Shown here one piece after another: positions 58,156 to 64,000 of a stretch of 64,000 nucleotides of DNA. The position numbers were made by a program, and so were the translations under genes. The DNA is from Bacillota bacterium (GTDB lineage Bacteria; Bacillota; Clostridia; Lachnospirales; Lachnospiraceae), in NCBI GenBank assembly GCA_023386315.1, contig JAEWJZ010000017.1, forward strand, positions 124,001-188,000, written 5' to 3'. The notes below the pieces were generated by a model. It was given only the letters and a program-made list of their open reading frames with translations. It was not told the DNA's origin and did not search any database. The stretch's first letter is position 1, and the number at the start of each line of letters is the position of its first letter.

Positions 58156-59043
58156 TTATTTTTCCCGGTAAACCAGCATCCGGATCAGTTTTTCCAGAAA
58201 GCCGTTCTCTCCCGGCAGCTTTTGAAGGCAGGCAACTGCTTCCTCAGAAATTCTCTCCACAGCCTTCTTCGCCTGTTCCATTCCCTCCAATGTTACATAG
58301 GTGGTTTTATGATTTTTTTCATCACTGAATACGGGTTTTCCCAAAGTCTTTGCATCGCTTGTCACATCTAAAATATCGTCCTGAATCTGAAATGCAAGTC
58401 CGATTTTAGATGCCATCTCTTCCACTGCCTTTAACTCGTCTTCCCCGGCACCCCCAAGCACCGCTCCGATCATCATGGACGCCTCTAAAAGGGCTCCCGT
58501 CTTTAACCGGTAGATGAAGTCCAGCTCATCGGCTGGAATCGGCTTTCCAGCCAGTTCCACATCAACGGTCTGACCGCCTATCATGCCGAATATTCCAGTC
58601 TTTTGCGCCAGAATTCCCATAGCTGCGGCAACCCGGTCCGGCCTGTCCGAAAAGTTAAGTGCCTTTGCTGCTGTCTCCATGGAATAAATCAAAAGACCGT
58701 CACCTGCAAGCACTGCCATATCATATCCGAATTTCACCCATGCAGTAGGAAGTCCTCTGCGCAGGGTATCGTTATCCATACACGGGAGATCGTCGTGAAT
58801 CAGAGAAGAGGTATGAATCATCTCTATGGCCGCCATAAAGGGCTCTATCTCTTTTCCCGTTCCTCCGAAAAGACGGTATGTCTCCTGCATCAGCATGGGG
58901 CGCAGCCTCTTTCCCCCAGCCCGCATGCTGTAATCCATCGCCTCAAGAACGGTACTCTGGTATCCTTCTACAGCTGGAAGGAAGCTCTCCACAATCTTCC
59001 ATACTTCATTGGTCCGTCCGGACAGTTCTTCATGAAAGTTCAT
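58156..59043 (-). CDS. ispA: Polyprenyl (farnesyl) diphosphate synthase
   Basis: About 295 residues from ATG 59043. The better-placed starts GTG 59052 or ATG 59055 (GGAGG 3-6 bases upstream) would add three or four residues, so the exact start is open. Both Asp-rich motifs are present: IHDDLPCMDNDTLRRG and FQIQDDILDVTSD. RAGGKRLRPMLMQETYRLF is the family opening. It makes farnesyl or geranylgeranyl diphosphate for undecaprenyl and quinone synthesis. It overlaps the end of xseB, so translation is coupled. Confidence 0.94.
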   Translation of the reverse strand: MNFHEELSGRTNEVWKIVESFLPAVEGYQSTVLEAMDYSMRAGGKRLRPMLMQETYRLFGGTGKEIEPFMAAIEMIHTSSLIHDDLPCMDNDTLRRGLPTAWVKFGYDMAVLAGDGLLIYSMETAAKALNFSDRPDRVAAAMGILAQKTGIFGMIGGQTVDVELAGKPIPADELDFIYRLKTGALLEASMMIGAVLGGAGEDELKAVEEMASKIGLAFQIQDDILDVTSDAKTLGKPVFSDEKNHKTTYVTLEGMEQAKKAVERISEEAVACLQKLPGENGFLEKLIRMLVYREK

Positions 59044-59245
59044 GTTCTTCACCATTTTCCTCCAGTACAATTATCTTTTTTTCCACTTTATCTATTTTAT
59101 CATTGCAGGACTTGACAAGCTTCATGCCTGCCTCATAATACTCAAAAGATTCCTCTAAAGAGCTTTCTCCGCTTTCCAGCTTTTTGACCAGCTCCTCCAA
59201 ATCTTTTAAGGTCTCTTCAATGGTTCTTTCTTTTTTTACTGCCAT
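59030..59245 (-). CDS. xseB: Exodeoxyribonuclease VII small subunit
   Basis: 71 residues with AAGGAGAATTAAGC before the ATG. The XseB pattern is complete: TIEETLKDLEELVKKLESGESSLEESFEYYEAGMKLVKSCNDKIDKVEKKI. It forms the small helical partner of XseA. The stop overlaps the start of ispA by about 14 bases. Confidence 0.96.
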   Translation of the reverse strand: MAVKKERTIEETLKDLEELVKKLESGESSLEESFEYYEAGMKLVKSCNDKIDKVEKKIIVLEENGEEHELS

Positions 59246-59259
59246 AAGCTTAATTCTCC

Positions 59260-60546
59260 TTATTTGTCTGCTTCTGACACTTCTGATGGTTCCACCTCTG
59301 ACACTACGGCTTCAATCATTCCATCCCGCAGTTTAAGACGAAGAGTATCCCCGGTCTCTACCTGCATAACAGAGTCAATTTTCCTGTTCTGTAAATCAGT
59401 GATAAAACCATATCCGCCGCCTATTTTCCCCAGAGGGGAACAGGCATGAAGGCGTCCGGCAAGCAGTTCCAGCCTGTGCCTGTCCCGTAACGTCTGCTTC
59501 TTAATGAGCTGGCTCATAAGAAAAGCTGATTCATCAAGATACCTCCGTTCAGCCTCAATCTGACGAAGAGTCAGGCTTCTTAGCTTCTCCTCCAGATCAT
59601 GAAGCCGCTGCCGCTGCTCACGAATACTCCGTTTTGGATCAAAATACTTTAATTTTAACTCATATTGTCTGATGGAAAAACGGCAGCGTTCCAGCTTCCT
59701 GTCCATCATGGTTCTTAACGTATACCGGATACTGTCCGTCTGTTCTTGAAACTGTCTGTAATCAAACACTGCAAGCTCTGCAGCTGCCGAAGGGGTTGGC
59801 GCCCGCATGTCCGCAACATAATCTGCTATGGTCACATCGGTTTCATGGCCTACTGCTGAAATTACCGGCACAGAGCAGTTAAAAATTGCTCTGGCAACAG
59901 CTTCTTCATTAAATGCCCACAGATCCTCGATCGATCCGCCGCCTCTTCCCACAATGAGAACATCAAGTCCCATCTGGTCTAACAGTTCAATTCCTTTTAC
60001 TATGCTCTCTGCAGCACCGTTTCCCTGTACAAGAGCCGGATAAAGATAAAGCTGCACAAAGGGGTTCCGCCTGGCGGATATATTCATAATATCCCGGATT
60101 GCAGCGCCTGTGGGGGCAGTCACCACTCCCACACGCCTTGCATATCTGGGAATTTCTTTTTTATATTCAGGGGAAAACATCCCCATCTCCTCCAGTTCAT
60201 TACGAAGCTTTAAGAAACGTTCGAATAAATCTCCCATTCCTTCTCTCGTAATTTCCTGGGCGTAAAGCTGATATCTTCCGTCCCTCTCATAGACCTCAAC
60301 GCTTCCCTTTGCAACGATCTGCTGTCCTTCTTCCAGATGAAAGGAAAGACCTTTCCTGGATCCGGCAAACATCACTGCCGAAATAGAAGAGGCTTTATCT
60401 TTTAAGGTAAAATATATATGACCGGAAGTATGATATTTGCAGTTGGACACTTCCCCTTTGATGGAAATCCGGTTCAGTGCAAAATCCTGGGCAAACATAT
60501 TTTTAATATAAGCATTAATCTGGGTTACGGAATAAACACCTGCCAT
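59260..60546 (-). CDS. xseA: Exodeoxyribonuclease VII large subunit
   Basis: 428 residues. The OB-fold start VTQINAYIKNMFAQDFALNRISIKGEVSNCKYHTSGHIYFTLKD is followed by the catalytic segment GVVTAPTGAAIRDIMNISARRNPF, DVLIVGRGGGSIEDLWAFNEEAVARAI and SAVGHETDVTIADYVADMRAPTPSAAAEL. A coiled-coil arm follows (about 260-360). It degrades single-stranded DNA from both ends with XseB. The start has no strong ribosome site and lies two bases past the nusB stop, so translation by coupling is likely. Confidence 0.97.
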   Translation of the reverse strand: MAGVYSVTQINAYIKNMFAQDFALNRISIKGEVSNCKYHTSGHIYFTLKDKASSISAVMFAGSRKGLSFHLEEGQQIVAKGSVEVYERDGRYQLYAQEITREGMGDLFERFLKLRNELEEMGMFSPEYKKEIPRYARRVGVVTAPTGAAIRDIMNISARRNPFVQLYLYPALVQGNGAAESIVKGIELLDQMGLDVLIVGRGGGSIEDLWAFNEEAVARAIFNCSVPVISAVGHETDVTIADYVADMRAPTPSAAAELAVFDYRQFQEQTDSIRYTLRTMMDRKLERCRFSIRQYELKLKYFDPKRSIREQRQRLHDLEEKLRSLTLRQIEAERRYLDESAFLMSQLIKKQTLRDRHRLELLAGRLHACSPLGKIGGGYGFITDLQNRKIDSVMQVETGDTLRLKLRDGMIEAVVSEVEPSEVSEADK

Positions 60547-60548
60547 AA

Positions 60549-60992
60549 TTACACCAGCTTTGCCAGAACTCCGTTAATGAAAGCCGGAGCTTCGTTCCCG
60601 CCGTATTTTTTAGCCAGTTCTACCGCCTCGTTGATGGCTACCTTTTCCGGCACATCTTCGTCGAATAATATTTCATAAAGAGCCAGACGAAGGATTGTTA
60701 ACTCCGCTCTTCCCATACGCTTTGTCTTCCAGCCTTCTGCCACTTCATTGATCTTTTCATCCAGTTCCGGAATTTTATTCATGACTGCTTCTGTCTTTTC
60801 CTTTAAAATGGCAGAATTCTCTTCACTCATATCTACGTCATGAACAATTTCTTCTACACCTTCCGTATTGAAATCATCCTCTTTTGGTTCCTCAAAATAT
60901 TGATTAATCTGCCAAAGCTTCTCCTCTGCGGGGTGAAAATCAGCGCAGAAAAGCATCTTAAAGCAGTGTTCACGCATTTTACTTCTGGTCAT
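60549..60992 (-). CDS. nusB: Transcription antitermination factor NusB
   Basis: 147 residues. NusB features: [20 protein letters not shown] at the start and [50 protein letters not shown] at the end, the RNA-binding helical bundle. An acidic middle part is typical of clostridial NusB. AGGAGG lies 10 bases before the ATG. It acts with NusE in rRNA antitermination. It leads the long operon that runs to recN. Confidence 0.96.
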   Translation of the reverse strand: MTRSKMREHCFKMLFCADFHPAEEKLWQINQYFEEPKEDDFNTEGVEEIVHDVDMSEENSAILKEKTEAVMNKIPELDEKINEVAEGWKTKRMGRAELTILRLALYEILFDEDVPEKVAINEAVELAKKYGGNEAPAFINGVLAKLV

Positions 60993-61037
60993 TTACCATG
61001 GTCCTCCTATTGGTGATTTTGCTGGACGTTTGGAATT

Positions 61038-61066
61038 ATTATACCTTAACAGGGTTTTTTATACAA
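61038..61066 (-). promoter_or_regulatory. Promoter of the nusB-recN operon
   Basis: On the minus strand TTGTAT (61061-61066), a 17-bp spacer and TATAAT (61038-61043), 45 bp before nusB. Confidence 0.75.
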
Positions 61067-61096
61067 TAGAAACTTTTGTACGCCGGTATGGGAGGC

Positions 61097-62524
61097 TTAA
61101 TTATAAACAGCATACTGGTTTTTCCCTTTTCCCTTTGCCTGGTATAATGCCTGATCCGCCCGTCTTAAAATCGCATCGTATTCCGTTTCCTCCTCTTCGA
61201 TCAGCGTGATTCCAATGCTTGCATGGACCTTTCCGGAGATATGGAACGCATTAATAATGCGCTGGGCAATGGCTTCCGGCTGTTTCCTTCCTCTCATTCC
61301 ATAGAGCCAGATACAGAATTCATCTCCACCGAAGCGGACGATCACATCCTCCTGTCTCGTGCAGGCATTTAAAATCTGCCCTGCCTGAACGAGAACCAAA
61401 TCCCCCTTATGGTGACCAAAGGTATCGTTTATTTTCTTAAAATCATCGATGTCAAGGAACATACATGCATAGAAGCGGTTTTTTCCTCCGATCTTCAGTC
61501 CGTGCTCCACCAGTTTTTTTGCCGTCTCTCTGGTATAAACTCCGGTGAGATAATCCTTCTGCAGCCGCTTTTCCTCTTTCTTTCTGGTATGGACAATTAA
61601 AAGAGTGAGTACAACCCCGCAAAATAACAGGAAGGTCGATCCTGCAATGAATTTTGCGGAAAGTGACTTGATCTGATGAAAGGTGTTTTCATATCCTTCT
61701 GTCTCTACAAAGGTAGCCATAAACCAGTCATTAATTCCCATGGGCTGATAGTAAAGAAGCCGTCTGTAATCATTCTCATAATAAGTAATATAACCGGATT
61801 GGCTGCCGTTAATCCCGGCTTCCATCTCAGAAAACGTCTGTCCCGGTCCGAACTGCCTGGTTTTAAGCATTTCAAAGAGAGAAATCTGGTTCTCGCACGC
61901 TGTGCAGGAAATCAGAATCTCTCCATCTTTTTTAAATATCATGTTTGCCCCGTAACGGCTTAAGTCTGTATCACTTAAATACTGCTTCAGCTTATCTGCA
62001 GACAATTCCAGACATGCCACACCCTTTACAGTGCCCTCTCTGATAATGGGGACAGCCAAAACCACACTGTCCCTGCCCTGAAAGCTTTCTTTCAGCAATC
62101 CGGATACATTTTTTTCACCGTCTAACGCTTTTTTAAAATAGTCACGGGAAGAAATATCCTGAGTTTCACGATTTCCATAGTAAAGAATTCCTGACGCATC
62201 TGCGACGCCAAAACGGGAATCCTCTTTTTCGTAATCCTGTACCTGCTCCCACCACCGCTCGTTCCCTGAGCCATCTGGCAGATCACAGTAAACCGCAAAC
62301 AATTCCAGCCATTCGAATTTTGTCTGCATCATGGATTCAATATAATTCAGTGCCTTGTCGTTCTCCTGTTTTAAATCTCTATGGGTCTGCAAAAACAGAC
62401 TCCGTTCCACTTCATGAAAATAGTAGAAATTTAAAACGCAGATTCCGATAATCACCGACATCACAAGACCTGCCAGGATCAGCAAATTCGGTGGATAGTG
62501 CCCCCCGTTTCTACGATTCATCAT
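61097..62524 (-). CDS. Membrane diguanylate cyclase with Cache sensor
   Basis: About 475 residues from ATG 62524; a GTG at 62536, close to AAGGA, is an alternative start. Two membrane helices (about 12-35 and 280-305) flank an extracellular dCache-type sensor with YEKEDSRFGVADASGILYYGNRETQDISSRDYFKKALDGEKNVSG. The GGDEF domain (about 320-478) has KDYLTGVYTRETAKK, FLDIDDFKKINDTFGHHKGD and an intact RFGGDEFCIW. It should make c-di-GMP. It is inserted between asp23 and nusB, which adjoin in Bacillus. Confidence 0.93.
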   Translation of the reverse strand: MMNRRNGGHYPPNLLILAGLVMSVIIGICVLNFYYFHEVERSLFLQTHRDLKQENDKALNYIESMMQTKFEWLELFAVYCDLPDGSGNERWWEQVQDYEKEDSRFGVADASGILYYGNRETQDISSRDYFKKALDGEKNVSGLLKESFQGRDSVVLAVPIIREGTVKGVACLELSADKLKQYLSDTDLSRYGANMIFKKDGEILISCTACENQISLFEMLKTRQFGPGQTFSEMEAGINGSQSGYITYYENDYRRLLYYQPMGINDWFMATFVETEGYENTFHQIKSLSAKFIAGSTFLLFCGVVLTLLIVHTRKKEEKRLQKDYLTGVYTRETAKKLVEHGLKIGGKNRFYACMFLDIDDFKKINDTFGHHKGDLVLVQAGQILNACTRQEDVIVRFGGDEFCIWLYGMRGRKQPEAIAQRIINAFHISGKVHASIGITLIEEEETEYDAILRRADQALYQAKGKGKNQYAVYN

Positions 62525-62621
62525 ATAAAAAAACACCTGTCCTTAAGAATCTTTCGACTCACAATATGGTCCATTATAAATCCTGTCCTATTCCATTACA
62601 AGGAGAATTTCATCTTTTCAC

Positions 62622-62667
62622 TAAAAAAACAGCGGGGATGGACCGAATGACCGGTTCTCCCCGCTGC
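62622..62667 (-). terminator. Terminator of the asp23-like gene
   Basis: CAGCGGGGA and TCCCCGCTG pair, with further GACCG/CGGTC-like pairing inside. The minus strand continues with seven T. Confidence 0.92.
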
Positions 62668-62678
62668 AAAATATGAAT

Positions 62679-63065
62679 TTATTTGTTTTCTTCCAGTGCT
62701 ACTCCGGCAATCCGGATGTTCACATCAAGAACAGAAAGGCCAGTCATATTCTCAATGGCATTCTGCACCTTTTCCTGAACTTTTTCACTGACGGAAGGGA
62801 TACTGTAACCATATTTTATGTTTAAGGACAAATCTACGGAAACGTGTTCCTCTGTCAGTTCCACCTTGACACCTTTGGATAAGTTTTTCATGCCCAGCTT
62901 CGCCACCAGTTCGTTGGTGATATTGCCTGCCATGGAATCCACTCCGTCTACTTCCGTTGCAGCAAGACCTGCGATGATAGCCACAACATCATCTGCGATC
63001 TGTACTTCACCGATTTTATCTTTTTCATATACTTTGTGAGTATTTCTGTTTTCCAATTCTGCCAC
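62679..63065 (-). CDS. Asp23/Gls24-family protein (YqhY-like)
   Basis: 128 residues from a GTG at 63065, with CAGGAGGG 7 bases before it; the frame to 63134 has no site. Family features: IGEVQIADDVVAIIAGLAATEVDGVDSMAG, then GVKVELTEEHVSVDLSLNIKYGYSIPSVSEKVQEKVQNAIENMTGLSVLDVNIRIAGV. The B. subtilis relative YqhY lies next to nusB and is linked to fatty-acid synthesis control. Here it follows spoIIIAH and ends in a strong terminator. Confidence 0.93.
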   Translation of the reverse strand: MAELENRNTHKVYEKDKIGEVQIADDVVAIIAGLAATEVDGVDSMAGNITNELVAKLGMKNLSKGVKVELTEEHVSVDLSLNIKYGYSIPSVSEKVQEKVQNAIENMTGLSVLDVNIRIAGVALEENK

Positions 63066-63141
63066 TTCGATTCCCTCCTGTTTCGTATTTCTGGATTCTG
63101 AAATCATTATAGCAAAATTGTCAACTGTTTGCAAAGGCTTT

Positions 63142-63960
63142 TTACTCCTCCAGTTTCATCAGAGTAATGACAATACTCTCTGCTCCAACTTCAGTTTTTC
63201 TCTTTACGATATCTTCGATCTGGGCACGCTGGGGATCTGTAATGCTGGCTGCATTGATGACTACATCTACTTTTCCGTTTGAGATGCTGACAACCGGATT
63301 GGCAAAGCCTTTGGCAAGGAGAAGGGTCTCCGCGGCATTTTCCTTTTCGGCAATTGCTGTCATGTCAATCATCTGCTGAATGGCCTGCTGCTTTGCTGCC
63401 TCTTCAATATTCGGATTGTTAATTAAATTCATCAGAGTTTCTTTGTTTCTTGCCCTTACCTGTTCTCTGTTCAACTGCACGCTGGATATGTAATCTGCTA
63501 CGTTCATACCGCTGGTTAAAACAGCTTCTCCGGGATTATCAAGACCTGTATCAGCTGCCTGGGTCTCACCGGCTGCTGCTGCCTGGGTCTCACCGGCTGC
63601 TACTGCCTGGGTCTCACCAGCCGCAAGGCTTTCTGCTGTCTGGTTCTCTGCCGCTACCTGTGTACCTCCGGCTGCTGCATTATCTGCGCTGCCCGCAGAT
63701 TCGGCTGCTGCCAGTTTGTCAATATCTTCGGCATCCTGATCCAGACTGGCGATATCCTTGCTGGAATCACTGCCATTTAATGCCTGGTTCTCTGCTAAAA
63801 TGTCTTCTTCGGAAATGTCAGTCGCTCCTGCTTCATAAACATCGGTTCCTGAGGCTGCTTCCTGCTTTCCGGCATAATTTAAATATCCGGCGGCAGCGAT
63901 CATGACTGCCAGAGTTGTAATGATAATCTGGTTTCTTCGAAACAGTTTCTTCATATCCAT
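63142..63960 (-). CDS. spoIIIAH: Stage III sporulation protein AH (SpoIIIAH)
   Basis: 272 residues if the ATG at 63960 is used, but the frame stays open to the right edge (64000) with no strong ribosome site, so the start may lie outside. FRRNQIIITTLAVMIAAAGYLNYAG is the family's membrane anchor. A long Ala/Glu/Gln-rich linker follows, including an eight-residue repeat. The YscJ/FliF-like ring domain begins near SVQLNREQVRARNKETLMNLI and ends VKRKTEVGAESIVITLMKLEE. In sporulation it forms a channel with SpoIIQ between mother cell and forespore. The spoIIIA operon would continue to the right. Confidence 0.93.
   Translation of the reverse strand: MDMKKLFRRNQIIITTLAVMIAAAGYLNYAGKQEAASGTDVYEAGATDISEEDILAENQALNGSDSSKDIASLDQDAEDIDKLAAAESAGSADNAAAGGTQVAAENQTAESLAAGETQAVAAGETQAAAAGETQAADTGLDNPGEAVLTSGMNVADYISSVQLNREQVRARNKETLMNLINNPNIEEAAKQQAIQQMIDMTAIAEKENAAETLLLAKGFANPVVSISNGKVDVVINAASITDPQRAQIEDIVKRKTEVGAESIVITLMKLEE
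63555..63626 (-). repeat. Three tandem 24-bp repeats in spoIIIAH
   Basis: Three units of 24 bases encode xAAGETQA three times in the linker of SpoIIIAH. The first two units are nearly identical in DNA; the third has drifted at three or four positions. Confidence 0.88.
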
Positions 63961-64000
63961 TTTCTTTGGGGTTTTCGGGACATTGGGTTCATTGCTTGTT

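Noticed and set aside
60969..60989. Six-codon frame MVNDQK just before and overlapping nusB
   Set aside because: Its start is only three bases from the AGGAGG site, which is better spaced for nusB itself. Probably chance.
63450..63905. 151-codon plus-strand frame opposite spoIIIAH
   Set aside because: It is a shadow of the Ala-rich linker of SpoIIIAH, with repeated HRLLLPGS-like units that come from the same tandem repeat.

Overview
The window looks like a chromosomal segment of a spore-forming anaerobic Clostridium-like Firmicute, most probably a Lachnospiraceae member (inference). The reasons are a moderate G+C content, AGGAGG-type ribosome binding sites, clear sigma-A promoters, the sporulation genes spo0A, spoIVB and spoIIIAH, an anaerobic CO-dehydrogenase-like protein, and many Firmicute-specific families (DegV, YesM/YesN, CmpB-like, DUF5721, DUF212). 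I see no insertion sequence, prophage, CRISPR array or rRNA. There is one tRNA (Ser, anticodon CGA).

Layout. 1-5.7 kb: the 5' part of a sugar-ABC binding lipoprotein, a YesM/YesN-type two-component system, a membrane-anchored amidase and a ClC antiporter. 5.8-7.9 kb: an HPr-like protein without the catalytic His, tRNA-Ser, a small regulator/membrane-protein pair and a GNAT enzyme. 8.0-11.6 kb: a CooS homologue lacking one canonical active-site cysteine, a cupin and an anion permease. 11.6-15.2 kb: a block of small regulators, including two adjacent ones (membrane-anchored MerR and XRE with a desulfoferrodoxin-like tail) linked by shared palindromes and a duplicated 33-bp promoter element. 15.2-19.6 kb: a LysM protein with a long Gln/Pro repeat and a PAS-GGDEF-HD-GYP c-di-GMP enzyme. 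19.6-29.5 kb: a thiol/peroxide/flavin redox island with two glutathione peroxidases, OhrR, another MarR, two nitroreductases, flavoproteins, a four-domain persulfide-handling fusion and a DUF134 regulator. 29.5-47.3 kb: housekeeping genes (diguanylate cyclase, galactokinase-like, radical SAM, CapA, DegV, HtpG, M18 aminopeptidase, PrsA-like foldase, HAD, Maf, DUF212, HD, glgA). 47.4-64 kb: the conserved Firmicute cluster read leftwards, spoIIIAH - asp23 - [GGDEF] - nusB - xseA - xseB - ispA - dxs - tlyA - nadK - argR - recN - spoIVB - [OPT/PqqD on the other strand] - spo0A.

How the genes work together. The redox island appears to be controlled by MarR/OhrR-type repressors: the two gpx promoters share an 18-bp near-identical AT-rich box. 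The right-hand third couples isoprenoid supply, DNA repair, arginine regulation and the sporulation switch. Three separate c-di-GMP enzymes suggest active second-messenger signalling.

Most interesting points: (1) the CooS-like protein whose C-cluster cysteine is replaced, so it may be a hybrid-cluster protein rather than a CO dehydrogenase; (2) the MerR/XRE pair with repeated operators; (3) a CIRCE-like dyad directly upstream of the htpG promoter; (4) a lone PqqD-domain protein translationally coupled to an OPT transporter; (5) the OhrR-box-like element shared by two gpx genes. Start codons were chosen by ribosome binding sites and often differ from the longest open frame. All family assignments are from motif recognition, not database searches.
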